Shown piece by piece: positions 1 to 6,788 of a stretch of 39,592 bases of DNA (position 1 is the stretch's first letter; each line of letters starts with the position of its first letter). A program made the translations under genes and the position numbers. The notes beneath the pieces are model-generated. The model was not told the origin of the DNA, did no database searches, and saw only the letters and a list, made by a program, of their open reading frames with translations. Origin of the DNA: a virus; IMG/VR virus record IMGVR_UViG_3300046454_000439, positions 1-39,592 of that record; one strand, written 5' to 3'.

Positions 1-2
1 AT

Positions 3-938
3 GACGAGGCTATCCGTCTTGCCGCAGAGCGTGAGGACGGGTGCGCCATCAAGCCCTGTGGCGATGTAACAGACAAAAGCCTGTCGTTCGTCGCCAAGAC
101 CCCGCGCGAGGCCGTCTGGCGGCTCCAGCGGTGGAAGCGGCAGGGGAAGGTGTTTCCGCAAGGCTTCATCCTCCAGGATTTAGTCAAGGGCGTCGAGTTC
201 GCGGTCGGCGGCTGGATCGGCCCCGGCGGCTTCGCTTCGGGGTGGGAGGAGAATTTCGAGGAGAAGCGACTCTTCGCCGGCGGCGTTGGTCCCAACTGCG
301 GTGAAGCGGGCACGGTGATGCGGCTCGTCACCAAGTCCAAACTGGCTGAAAAAGTCTTGAGCCCGTTCGAGGACCGCCTCGTATCTCTGGGGTACGTCGG
401 CAATGTCGATGTCAACTGTATCGTCGATGACGATGGTAATCCTTGGCCCCTGGAGTTCACCTGTCGCTTTGGCTACCCTGCCTTCAACCTTGAACTGGCA
501 CTTCATCGCGGCGATCCCATCGAGTTTCTGGCCGGGCTCGCGGCAGGGAAGCCGCCCAAGAGCCGGGCGTTGAACGAGATTGCGGTCGGCGTCGTCATGG
601 CGCTGCCGCCGTACCCGTACCGGGAGAATACCGAGGAAACGGTCGGCGCGCCGATCTGGGGCGTTACCCCCGGTATCGAGGACAACCTGCATTTCTGCAT
701 GGCGCAGCGCGGCCAGTGGGACGGTGAGCCGACGCTGATGACGGCGGGCTCGTACACGCTGGTCTCGACAGGCACCGGGGAGAGCGTCGTCGAGGCCCGC
801 ACCAAAGCGTATCGCGTGTTGGACCGGCTCACGATCCCGGCGAGTCCGTTCTTTAGGAATGACATTGGCTCGCGGCTCCGGTCGCAGCTGGACAAGCTAC
901 AGGCCAACGGCTACGCGACCGGGATGCGCTACGCCTAG
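3..938 (+). CDS. PurD-like ATP-grasp ligase, 5' end cut by the window edge
   Basis: The reading frame is open from base 3, so the true start lies upstream and 311 codons remain. The protein resembles the ATP-grasp half of phosphoribosylamine-glycine ligase (PurD). I see an IKP...DKSLSF stretch like the PurD ATP-binding lysine region. GVGPNCGEAGTV matches the GPNTGGMGAY signature. LEFTCRFGYPAFNLEL matches the metal-binding E-x-N-x-RFGDPE loop, with Cys in place of Asn and Tyr in place of Asp. Known PurD joins glycine to phosphoribosylamine. These changes in the metal loop and the phage setting leave substrate and product open: purine synthesis, a nucleotide or DNA-modification ligase, or a peptide ligase. 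It converges on the minus-strand gene at 935 with a 4-bp overlap. Confidence 0.8.
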   Translation, partial: DEAIRLAAEREDGCAIKPCGDVTDKSLSFVAKTPREAVWRLQRWKRQGKVFPQGFILQDLVKGVEFAVGGWIGPGGFASGWEENFEEKRLFAGGVGPNCGEAGTVMRLVTKSKLAEKVLSPFEDRLVSLGYVGNVDVNCIVDDDGNPWPLEFTCRFGYPAFNLELALHRGDPIEFLAGLAAGKPPKSRALNEIAVGVVMALPPYPYRENTEETVGAPIWGVTPGIEDNLHFCMAQRGQWDGEPTLMTAGSYTLVSTGTGESVVEARTKAYRVLDRLTIPASPFFRNDIGSRLRSQLDKLQANGYATGMRYA

Positions 939-1465
939 CACTCTGCCGCCTCCCGTTTCCGTCCGTCGATCACCAGGGCCACCGCATCCCACTCGCCCCC
1001 GTTAAGCGCCGAGCGCGGGGCGCGGTGGTTGACCAGCGTGACCCACCCCGGCGTCAACACCTGCCACTCCGTCCCGGCGAACAGCGTCGCCTGCGGGTTC
1101 CACCGCAGCGCCAGGTAGGCCCGCGAGAACCGGGTGCCGTAGGCGCTGTCATCGAGCTCCCACCGGCCGCGATATCCGGCAGGGTAGAGTTCGAGCCAGA
1201 CCCGGCCGAACTCCTGCCCTTCGCCAAGCCGCTCGATGCGGTCGAGCAGCGTCTTCATCTCAGGCCACTTGCCGCTCCTGACCCCGGCGCGCTTGTAGAA
1301 GCCAAAGCCCGCCTCGTCGTCGGGATCGTCGGCGTTCTCCGGCGCGCCGCGCACCGGCAGCAGGGACATGCCGTCTTCCTGCCGGCGGAACGAGCCCCAG
1401 CGGGTGCGCAGCGAGGCCGCGACCTCGAACGGGTCGAGGTAGGTCACGGGGGCAAAGTTCGCCAT
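935..1465 (-). CDS. Cupin-like protein resembling aspartyl/asparaginyl hydroxylases, metal site altered
   Basis: 176 residues. The second half (about 87-168) follows the double-stranded beta-helix pattern of aspartyl/asparaginyl beta-hydroxylases: a GRVWLELYPAGY strand, then RAYLALRWNP, then a TEW..LTPG turn, then VNHRAPRSALNGG and ALVIDGR. Those enzymes are Fe(II)/2-oxoglutarate oxygenases with an HxD...H iron site. Here the first pair reads WELD (E103, D105). The distal His (usually PHSVxN) is Arg in PRSALN, although a His lies four residues earlier. The fold call is reasonable by eye. The change of iron ligands suggests a non-catalytic or altered binding protein. It is the last gene of the leftward early operon, with 3 bp between it and the previous gene. 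Confidence 0.5.
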   Translation of the reverse strand: MANFAPVTYLDPFEVAASLRTRWGSFRRQEDGMSLLPVRGAPENADDPDDEAGFGFYKRAGVRSGKWPEMKTLLDRIERLGEGQEFGRVWLELYPAGYRGRWELDDSAYGTRFSRAYLALRWNPQATLFAGTEWQVLTPGWVTLVNHRAPRSALNGGEWDAVALVIDGRKREAAEC

Positions 1466-1468
1466 GCG

Positions 1469-1897
1469 CTACGCCGGGTCCGCAGGATCGGCTGTCATCC
1501 CATATATTCGCGCTTGGGCCTGTTCGCTGAAAGCGCGGGCGCAATCGGGACACCCGGGAGAGAGCCACCCGTGTACCGGGCAGCCCGCAGCGGGTTGCAG
1601 CCCCGTGTTATCGCTATTGCCTGGCGGTCTCTCGCTCGGCACCAGCGAGACGACGGGAGCCTTGCGCGGCTCGCCGGTCTCGATGGTCTTAAGCGCCCAG
1701 CGCAGCCAGTCCGCCGGCATCTCGACGCAGCCGACGCCTTGCAGCTCCTGCGTCGGAACCTCCATGCGGCACACCCCCAGCATGGTCATGGCGGCAGCGG
1801 CCTCCGCGCTCGGTGCCGCCAGCGTGTTGAGGATCAGCGGTCCGCCGCCGGCAAAGGAAAGCGTCACCGCCCAGACGCGCATGGTTTGCTCGGTCAT
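1469..1897 (-). CDS. Hypothetical protein with C-terminal Cys/His cluster
   Basis: 142 residues, not recognised. An Ala-rich N-terminal part is followed by a C-terminal cluster CPVHGWLSPGCPDC (C106, H109, C116, C119), which could hold a zinc ion. Its ATG shares ATGA with the stop of the preceding minus-strand gene, so it is probably translationally coupled to it. Confidence 0.6.
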   Translation of the reverse strand: MTEQTMRVWAVTLSFAGGGPLILNTLAAPSAEAAAAMTMLGVCRMEVPTQELQGVGCVEMPADWLRWALKTIETGEPRKAPVVSLVPSERPPGNSDNTGLQPAAGCPVHGWLSPGCPDCARAFSEQAQARIYGMTADPADPA

Positions 1898-2238
1898 GGC
1901 TCACCCCGCGCCTTGGCGAGGACGGCACGCAGTCGTTTGCAACGCTCATAGTCGTCCGGGAATTCCTCGCGGAAATCATCGTCGTCACGGCCCGAACGCG
2001 ACGACGCGCTGGCGATCAATCCGGCCTCAGTCTCATCAAGCAGCTCAACCAAACCCGCGTAAAGCTCCGGCGCGGCGGCGATCAGACGGGCGTTGGCTTC
2101 AAGCGGCCAGTCTATTTCTGAATGGCCTCGGAGATAAGCAAGCTGCCAGGGGATGCCCCGCGCATGGATGCACCAATCGCCCGGCGGGTAGGTTTGGGAT
2201 GCGTGCCAAGGCCCCGGCGTCCATTTCGGCTCTGTCAT
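1894..2238 (-). CDS. Conserved phage hypothetical protein (ANARLIAAAPEL type)
   Basis: 114 residues. It carries the W-T-P-G-P-W N-terminus and the ANARLIAAAPELYAGL segment seen in many small phage proteins of unknown function, usually found in early or recombination operons. The C-terminus is strongly acidic (SGRDDDDFREEFPDD). A good ribosome-binding site (GGAGGCGAGC) directly precedes the ATG. It lies 10 bp downstream of the ERF-type gene. Confidence 0.75.
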   Translation of the reverse strand: MTEPKWTPGPWHASQTYPPGDWCIHARGIPWQLAYLRGHSEIDWPLEANARLIAAAPELYAGLVELLDETEAGLIASASSRSGRDDDDFREEFPDDYERCKRLRAVLAKARGEP

Positions 2239-2248
2239 GCTCGCCTCC

Positions 2249-3034
2249 TTAGATCGGCAGTGGCGCGGTTTCGTCGGCCTGCATCTTCAATAAGCCGCTC
2301 TGCCGCCCGATGCGCCGCCGCAAGTCCTCCATCGCCTCCGTCGCGGCAGCCTCGCCGCTGGCCTCGACGATCAGCTTGTGGCACTCGACCCAGCTGGGCG
2401 ACTTCGGCAGGTTCTCCAACTCGGGCAGCGTCATCAGTTGCGGGATCGCGGCGGCGATCTCCTTCCACCGCTCCCGCGCGCTCTCATCGGCGCTGGCCTG
2501 GCCGTTCGGGGCGCTTGGGGCCACCGTTCGGGCTTCCGGCGCTGTACGGCCGCGAGACGCCGCCGCTGGGATATTCTGGACCGGGCGGCCGACCGCCGCC
2601 TCGCCGTCGTCATCGTCATCGTCCGGAGCCACCCCTGCCATCGCGGCCAGCGCGTACCGGCGCAGGTAGGTCACGACCGAGCCGACGCCCTGTGCGTCGA
2701 ACTTGGTCGGCTGGACGTAAATCGTGCTCTCGATCCACTGGCCGGACGAATGGCCGAGCAGGGTTACGACGCCGATGTTCTGGCCGATGTTGACCGGCAT
2801 CTGGACGGGCGCGATACCATTCGCCGTCAGCGCCGCCCAGCACGCCTCCTTGACCGAGGCTAGATCGGCGTACCGGCTGCGGAAATGCGGGTTCTGCGCG
2901 TCCTTGATCGCGTTCTTGATCTCGGCCTGCGCCTTCGCCAGTGCCGCGAATATCTCGTTCGCCGGGGCGCTCCATCGGTGCGACAGCCCGGAAGGACTAA
3001 CCTCGCCGGTCGTGCGGTCGTAGTCGTCGCTCAT
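2249..3034 (-). CDS. erf: ERF-family single-strand annealing protein
   Basis: 261 residues. The first 150 match the ERF superfamily of phage single-strand annealing proteins: ALAKAQAEIKNAIKDAQNPH, FRSRYADLASV, IAPVQMP, VVTLLGHSSGQW and SVVTYLRRYALAAMAGVA followed by DDDDDD. After a Pro/Ala-rich linker (about 150-190) comes a small helical C-terminal domain. The family anneals complementary strands during phage recombination and repair. The frame is open further upstream (to 3304), but ATG at 3034 has a strong GGGGAGAGAAG site and shares ATGA with the upstream gene's stop, so I chose it. Together with the exonuclease at 4963-5901 it forms a two-component recombination system. Confidence 0.92.
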   Translation of the reverse strand: MSDDYDRTTGEVSPSGLSHRWSAPANEIFAALAKAQAEIKNAIKDAQNPHFRSRYADLASVKEACWAALTANGIAPVQMPVNIGQNIGVVTLLGHSSGQWIESTIYVQPTKFDAQGVGSVVTYLRRYALAAMAGVAPDDDDDDGEAAVGRPVQNIPAAASRGRTAPEARTVAPSAPNGQASADESARERWKEIAAAIPQLMTLPELENLPKSPSWVECHKLIVEASGEAAATEAMEDLRRRIGRQSGLLKMQADETAPLPI

Positions 3035-3429
3035 GTCTTCTCTCCCCAGGTTAAACCGTCGATAGCGTCCCCGTATTCGGGCCAGTCCACGCCCAACTCC
3101 CGCGCCACCATCGCCTCGATCAGCGTCGCGAAAGCGTGCTCCTTGCGGTAGGGCGCGTCGGGATGCTCGCCCGGCTCGCCCTCGTCGCCACTCGCTTCGT
3201 GCTCCTTGTCGAAGGCGGTCACAGCCTCCTCGCTGATGCCGCGGTGATGGCACAGCGCGGCCTCGACCATCTCGTGAATCGCGATCAGGAACTCGAAGCG
3301 CCAATCGCCGAGTTCGGAGACGCGCACAATGATCCGACCGTCATGGTCGATCAGCCAGTCGCCACATGTATCGTACCGTTGATCGGCGTGGCGGATCACA
3401 TCGACGCGGACGAGCGGGGTGGTTGTCAT
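3031..3429 (-). CDS. Hypothetical phage protein with HEMVEA motif
   Basis: 132 residues from ATG 3429. It contains FLIAIHEMVEAALCHHRGI, which recalls small phage proteins with an HExxE-like helix, and an acidic middle (EASGDEGEPGEHPD). No catalytic function can be claimed. An earlier in-frame start at 3441 exists. I prefer 3429 because it shares ATGA with the stop of the small gene at 3426-3602 and because the first eight codons are an exact copy of that gene's first eight codons. It couples by ATGA to the ERF gene. Confidence 0.75.
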   Translation of the reverse strand: MTTTPLVRVDVIRHADQRYDTCGDWLIDHDGRIIVRVSELGDWRFEFLIAIHEMVEAALCHHRGISEEAVTAFDKEHEASGDEGEPGEHPDAPYRKEHAFATLIEAMVARELGVDWPEYGDAIDGLTWGEKT

Positions 3430-3602
3430 GGGAGTAACCATTCAAAAAACAATATCAATAGGGCTATTGGGCCAAAAACCAGATATCGCAGTATCGTCTT
3501 AAGGTAAAAAAGTCCCACAACGGCTATAGCGCTTGCTGATATGCTGGCTAGCAGAACAGCCAAATAACACCAATAGGCGCGGACGAGCGGGGTGGTTGTC
3601 AT
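3406..3602 (-). repeat. 24-bp direct repeat covering two gene starts
   Basis: Bases 3406-3429 and 3579-3602 are identical over 24 bp. On the minus strand each copy encodes the same first eight residues, M-T-T-T-P-L-V-R, of two consecutive genes that are unrelated after that point. Confidence 0.95.
3426..3602 (-). CDS. Small two-helix membrane protein (58 aa)
   Basis: 58 residues, short enough to be missed by many gene callers. After M-T-T-T-P-L-V-R come two hydrophobic helices: about residues 10-34 (WCYLAVLLASISASAIAVVG and following) and 39-57 (RYLVFGPIALLILFFEWLL), separated by L-K-T. A GGGGGT stretch on the minus strand, 10-15 bases before the ATG, could serve as ribosome-binding site. 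Its TGA overlaps the ATG at 3429. The base composition is clearly more AT-rich than its neighbours, as is the next 650 bp upstream. Function unknown: holin-like, a superinfection-exclusion peptide or an inner-membrane toxin are all possible. Confidence 0.65.
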   Translation of the reverse strand: MTTTPLVRAYWCYLAVLLASISASAIAVVGLFYLKTILRYLVFGPIALLILFFEWLLP

Positions 3603-3608
3603 CTACTT

Positions 3609-3983
3609 CTACCCCCGCCTGGTCGCGATGGCGAAGTGCAGCTTGTGGCGCAGGGTATCGCGCTCCATTTCCAACTCCCGCAGCATTCCCTCGTAGTGCT
3701 GGGACTTTGCGGCGAGGGATGCGAGGGCGGCGTCGCGCTCTTTTCCGCAGCTTATATTTTCATCGGCCAGAATTATAAGACGTTCCCGCGCCAACTTGTA
3801 TTCGGCAGCTTGCGATTTATAGAGGCCCTCAAAGTCGTCGCGCTCCTGGGTGAGGCGGGCGATTTGTTTGACAAGGAAACAATAATCACAGCCTCGATCT
3901 TCGCTGTTGCCTGAATGTCTAATGCGAATTGAAGCCAATCGCGCTGCGGCCAGCCGCTCGGCGTCCTTCATAGGATTGACCAT
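3609..3983 (-). CDS. Hypothetical coiled-coil protein
   Basis: 124 residues, mostly charged helix with heptad character (QIARLTQERDDFEGLYKSQ, MLRELEMERDTLRHKLHF), so probably a coiled coil. An N-terminal DRGCDYCFL pair of cysteines is present. Start ATG 3983 overlaps the TAA of the previous gene (TAATG), favoured over an upstream start at 4007. The first 28 bp resemble the first 28 bp of the gene at 3983-4231. Confidence 0.65.
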   Translation of the reverse strand: MVNPMKDAERLAAARLASIRIRHSGNSEDRGCDYCFLVKQIARLTQERDDFEGLYKSQAAEYKLARERLIILADENISCGKERDAALASLAAKSQHYEGMLRELEMERDTLRHKLHFAIATRRG

Positions 3984-4231
3984 TATTCGGTGGCTCCCAT
4001 AGCCCATCTGGAGTCTGATTTCTTGTCACTTTTCCCAGAGATTAAGTCACGATTATACCAATAAGCGGCTAGTGCTTCTTCACGAGCTTTAAACGGGCCG
4101 CCGGGTGCGTTAAAGGGATACCATAAGTTGTCCATCCCTTTATAAATTTTTGTATTAGCTAACAAGCCACGCCCATATTCTATATCGTCGCGGACATTGT
4201 TTGACTCGGCGTCCTTCGTAGGTTCGCTCAT
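3983..4231 (-). CDS. Small hypothetical protein
   Basis: 82 residues, not recognised. It begins M-S-E-P-T-K-D-A-E, close to the M-V-N-P-M-K-D-A-E of the next gene. The body has KGMDNLWYPFNAPGGPFKAR and REEALAAYWYNRDL. The low GC matches the 3430-4340 island. Its ATG shares ATGA with the stop of the frame at 4228-4335. Confidence 0.6.
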   Translation of the reverse strand: MSEPTKDAESNNVRDDIEYGRGLLANTKIYKGMDNLWYPFNAPGGPFKAREEALAAYWYNRDLISGKSDKKSDSRWAMGATE

Positions 4232-4335
4232 TGCAATTCCTCTGCTTTAGCTAACCGACGCGCTTCCATTCGTTTCCAGGCAAGATAATCGCGTTCGTCT
4301 AATTTATCTTTTGCTTGTAATGTGCGCAGCTCGCA
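4228..4335 (-). pseudogene. In-frame extension past the amber codon
   Basis: 35 codons continue in the same frame as the 4336-4485 gene. They encode a basic, coiled-coil-like tail (ELRTLQAKDKLDERDYLAW, KRMEARRLAKAEELQ) with no good start codon of its own, and end in TGA overlapping ATG 4231. Helix plus charged tail is the architecture expected of a single 85-residue gene. The bases around the amber form CGCAC-TTA-GTGCG, a short inverted repeat with the stop codon spanning loop and stem. Confidence 0.5.
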
Positions 4336-4485
4336 CTAAGTGCGGCCATATCTCAACTCAAACAGAACTATGACAAATGCCGCAATCATCCCTAGCAAGA
4401 AGGGGATGAGGGGGTGACCGAACAAACCCGAAAGCGCATCGGGGAGTTTGCCATCCTCTTTATCTATCTTGCTTTCGATATTCAC
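4336..4485 (-). CDS. Small single-span membrane protein ending at an internal amber codon
   Basis: 49 residues from GTG 4485, with a GGAGG site 6-8 bases upstream. An acidic/basic N-terminus (N-I-E-S-K-I-D-K-E-D) is followed by one membrane helix (HPLIPFLLGMIAAFVIVLFE). It stops at TAG 4338-4336. The frame does not end there: the same frame continues open for 35 codons to a TGA that overlaps the next gene's ATG (see 4228-4335). The normal operon geometry belongs to the longer 85-codon frame, so the amber looks like a recent truncation or a readthrough site. Confidence 0.6.
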   Translation of the reverse strand: MNIESKIDKEDGKLPDALSGLFGHPLIPFLLGMIAAFVIVLFELRYGRT

Positions 4486-4515
4486 CCCTCGCCTCCGTCG
4501 CTGGTGTCGGGAGGG

Positions 4516-4758
4516 TCAGACATTGGCTGGCGTCCTCTTTCTGCCGTCGCGTAGCGCATCGAACGCCATCTGCGCGGCCTTCAGCATACCGTCGAGCAAG
4601 GGCTTCAACTCCCGATGCCCGTCTTCGTGCGCCTCGCAATAAATGCCCAGCGCCATCGCGAGGACGCCGATACCTTCGTGGTCGCGAAAGCCTGCATCCC
4701 AAAGCTCCGACGCGACCTTGTGCGCAACCGCGATGGTTGCTTTGGGGTCAGCCGGCAT
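4516..4758 (-). CDS. Small hypothetical helical protein
   Basis: 80 residues from ATG 4758, which overlaps the TGA of the KTSC gene (TGATG). A GTG at 4761 is a weaker alternative. Mostly helical (KATIAVAHKVASELWDAG, ELKPLLDGMLKAAQMAFDAL). Not recognised; part of the recombination operon. Confidence 0.65.
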   Translation of the reverse strand: MPADPKATIAVAHKVASELWDAGFRDHEGIGVLAMALGIYCEAHEDGHRELKPLLDGMLKAAQMAFDALRDGRKRTPANV

Positions 4759-4973
4759 CACGACACCTTCCGCGCCGGCAGCCGCCGCAGGTTCCTACTG
4801 ACGTAGCTCCCCGGCGACGTGGCGACCAGCAAATCCTGGTACGCGCTCTCCCCGGCGTCGGGGTATGCGTAGACCGAGCCAGAAGCGAACTCGACCAGCA
4901 GCTCGTTCGTCTCGTCATTCCAGCCGACCCGGCTCACGTTGCTGCTCGACACGTCTTTCCACTCAACAGTCAT
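4758..4973 (-). CDS. KTSC-domain protein
   Basis: 71 residues. The pattern SSSNVSRVGWNDETNELLVE, F-A-S-G-S-V-Y-A-Y-P, Y-Q-D-L-L-V-A-T-S-P-G-S-Y is the KTSC domain, a small fold found alone in phages and next to nucleic-acid enzymes; its function is unknown. ATG 4973 has a GGAGAAG site and overlaps the exonuclease's end by 11 bp. A start at 5009 would extend further into the exonuclease gene and is less likely. Confidence 0.85.
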   Translation of the reverse strand: MTVEWKDVSSSNVSRVGWNDETNELLVEFASGSVYAYPDAGESAYQDLLVATSPGSYVSRNLRRLPARKVS

Positions 4974-5901
4974 CGGTCTTCTCCATTGCGATCGTGACGC
5001 CCCGGCCATCGCGCTTGAAGCGCACCAGCCCCACGGCGCAGAGTCCCACGTCGTCCGGCACCAGCTCGGTCATCGCCTTGCGGGTGATTGCGTGCAGGTC
5101 GGAGGCGCCCTTGGTCTCGGCGAATTGGCGAGCGAGGCGCATAAACTCGCCGCTCCAGTTCGGCCGCTCGTCCATTGGGGTCTGGTCCAGCAGTATCTGC
5201 CGCAGCCTCGGCCGCGGTTTCGGTGCCTCGGCGCGCGGGTTCTGGTCCGCCGGCTCCTCGTCTCTTTCCAGATACCCGTAGAACTCGCGCTCAGCGGCGA
5301 TCAGGCGGGCTCGGAACAGCGGGTCCACAGGCTGCTCGACCAATTCCCACTTCTTGCCGGCGAAGATCGAGAGGCCCCACCAGTCCACCCCCATGACGAC
5401 CGCCTGGTGCGTCCCGGCCGGCGTGTAAAGCTGGATCATGTCGTCGCTGGCCCGCGCGATGTCCTTGGCGTCAAGCACCATCGGCTCGCCCTGCGCGGTG
5501 GTCGTCATCGCGTCCAGGTGTGCGCCCATGAATGGGTAATCCTTGCTGACCTGTAATTCGTCCTTACAGGGGTAGGTCACCGCCTGAAGGCCCTTCCATA
5601 CCGCCCGCAGCATCGGATTCCCGCTGTAGTAGGTCACGGGCCGGCCGGTGCGCTCCTGGCAGTAGGCCAGGTTCAGCGGCTCGGTGTACTGCCCCATCAG
5701 CCGGCGCAGGTCCATCTGCTCACGCGAGACGTTGCGCTTGATGTACCACTGGAGCCCGTCGTAGAAGTCGGCCTCCTGCTCCAGCCCCTTCTTGATGCGC
5801 CACAGCAGATTCCAGCGGCCATCGAGGATCAGCTGTGCATCCCCGGCGCACAGATACTTGCGGCGCGCTTCCAGTTGGTCAGCGGTCAATCCCAGGTCCA
5901 T
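4963..5901 (-). CDS. PD-(D/E)XK exonuclease (YqaJ/lambda-exo type)
   Basis: 312 residues. The nuclease core reads E83-R-T-G, then MGAHLDAM (D130) and MVLDAK (D144, K146), then a helix with QLYTPAGTHQAVVMGVD. This is the D...(D/E)xK order of phage recombination exonucleases that resect double-stranded ends for an annealing partner. The C-terminal third is an added domain with a Pro/Glu-rich linker near 215-235. GGGAGAGGGCG precedes the ATG. The partner is the ERF protein eight genes downstream in the same operon. Confidence 0.85.
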   Translation of the reverse strand: MDLGLTADQLEARRKYLCAGDAQLILDGRWNLLWRIKKGLEQEADFYDGLQWYIKRNVSREQMDLRRLMGQYTEPLNLAYCQERTGRPVTYYSGNPMLRAVWKGLQAVTYPCKDELQVSKDYPFMGAHLDAMTTTAQGEPMVLDAKDIARASDDMIQLYTPAGTHQAVVMGVDWWGLSIFAGKKWELVEQPVDPLFRARLIAAEREFYGYLERDEEPADQNPRAEAPKPRPRLRQILLDQTPMDERPNWSGEFMRLARQFAETKGASDLHAITRKAMTELVPDDVGLCAVGLVRFKRDGRGVTIAMEKTDDC

Positions 5902-6112
5902 CGCCCTCTCCCTGCAAAATCCGCTTGATGTCGGCCTCGGCCCGCTCGACCAGCCGCAGGATCACCGGGTCGGCACCCAGTGCCACCCCCTTGATGCTGG
6001 ACAGCGCCGCCTCGGCAGCCCCGAGCGCGCGGGAATAGCGCATCGACAGCCGGACGGCCCTAATAAGGGCCGAGGAGATGTCGTTGATTTGGTCAGGGGT
6101 ATGCTCGGTCAT
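5879..6112 (-). CDS. Small hypothetical helical protein
   Basis: 77 residues from ATG 6112, which shares ATGA with the zinc-ribbon gene's stop. Nearly all helix (INDISSALIRAVRLSMRYSR, VILRLVERAEADIKRILQ). It overlaps the start of the exonuclease by 23 bp. Not recognised. Confidence 0.65.
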   Translation of the reverse strand: MTEHTPDQINDISSALIRAVRLSMRYSRALGAAEAALSSIKGVALGADPVILRLVERAEADIKRILQGEGDGPGIDR

Positions 6113-6309
6113 GCGGGCCACCACTCGTGCCCGCAGTCCTCGTTGTCGCATATGGCCGTCGCGTTCTCGGCAAGCTCAATGTACTCGGTAAGCTCGACCG
6201 TCTCGTATTTGCCGTCGCGGAAAAGCGCCCACGCCGTGACGGGCAGCTTCACAGTTGGGCAGCCGCATTTCGGGCACTTCGCCGGCCCTGTCGGGCGGTC
6301 ACTCGCCAT
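6109..6309 (-). CDS. Zinc-ribbon protein
   Basis: 66 residues. An N-terminal C-P-K-C-G knuckle and a C-terminal C-D-N-E-D-C-G-H-E-W knuckle frame a short beta-rich middle, as in small phage zinc ribbons. Probably nucleic-acid or protein binding. ATG 6309 overlaps the previous gene's TGA (TGATG) and has GGGAGG upstream. Confidence 0.75.
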   Translation of the reverse strand: MASDRPTGPAKCPKCGCPTVKLPVTAWALFRDGKYETVELTEYIELAENATAICDNEDCGHEWWPA

Positions 6310-6467
6310 CACCGGGCCTCCCTCGTGAGGTCGGGCACCAGCGCCTCGACTGCGGCCAGGGTCAGCGTCAACTCCTTCTTGACGCCGGCCTTATTTTGCA
6401 GGTCACGCAGCTTGCGGTAGGCTAGCTCCAGCGCCTGCCGCTCTCGGTCCCTTTTGTCGACGACCAT
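6309..6467 (-). CDS. Small hypothetical protein, first gene of the leftward operon
   Basis: 52 residues: a basic helix (DKRDRERQALELAYRKLRDL) then K-A-G-V-K-K-E-L-T-L-T-L. The frame is open much further upstream, across the control region and the HTH gene. GGGAGG lies 7 bases before ATG 6467 and the promoter lies at 6495-6523, so this start is well supported. Not recognised. Confidence 0.65.
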   Translation of the reverse strand: MVVDKRDRERQALELAYRKLRDLQNKAGVKKELTLTLAAVEALVPDLTREAR

Positions 6468-6494
6468 CCACGTTCCTCCCAAAACCTGCATGTT

Positions 6495-6523
6495 TCTATA
6501 TAATCTTCGGATGGCATATGCAA
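6495..6523 (-). promoter_or_regulatory. Leftward early promoter candidate
   Basis: On the minus strand TTGCAT (6523-6518) and TATAGA (6500-6495) are separated by exactly 17 bp. The region is AT-rich in a GC-rich genome. Predicted transcription would start near 6488, about 20 bases before ATG 6467. The plus strand also reads a perfect TATAAT at 6499-6504 but lacks a matching -35. Confidence 0.6.
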
Positions 6524-6530
6524 GCTGCTT

Positions 6531-6545
6531 TTTACCGGCCGTAAA
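6531..6545. promoter_or_regulatory. Operator-like inverted repeat between divergent genes
   Basis: TTTAC-N5-GTAAA. It lies just outside the leftward -35 and where a rightward promoter for the HTH gene would have to sit, as expected for the target of a small Cro/CI-like repressor. Confidence 0.45.
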
Positions 6546-6563
6546 GCGTGCTACGCTGCGGCC

Positions 6564-6788
6564 ATGAAAACCGCCTTCTCCCGCTGGCTGGAGGCCAATG
6601 GTCTCAGCGTCTACCAGTTCGCCCGCGATGCCGGGCTTTCGATCCACCAAGTCTACCGGCTGGCGGGCACGCGGCAGTATGGCGACACGATCAGCCTCTC
6701 GGCGATCGACGCGGTGGCCGAGCTTACCGGGCTGCCGCCGCACAAGCTGGCAGCCGAGGCGATACGGGCGAGGGGCGAGAGACAATGA
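6564..6788 (+). CDS. Small HTH regulator (Cro/XRE-like)
   Basis: 74 residues. The first 45 form a helix-turn-helix: FSRWLEANGLSVYQFARDAG then LSIHQVYRLAG as recognition helix. A second helical part (SLSAIDAVAELTGLPPHKLA) is typical of XRE/Cro regulators. It stands alone at the head of the rightward operon, facing the leftward operon, so it is a candidate switch repressor acting at 6531-6545. No ribosome-binding site is visible before the ATG (GCGGCC). A TACGCT box at 6552-6557 would start transcription at or near the ATG, so the mRNA may be leaderless. Confidence 0.8.
   Translation: MKTAFSRWLEANGLSVYQFARDAGLSIHQVYRLAGTRQYGDTISLSAIDAVAELTGLPPHKLAAEAIRARGERQ

Noticed and set aside
1025-1951. 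308-residue plus-strand frame opposite the cupin and Cys/His genes
   Set aside because: Arg/Ala/Pro-rich shadow of minus-strand genes, with no family features and no ribosome-binding site.
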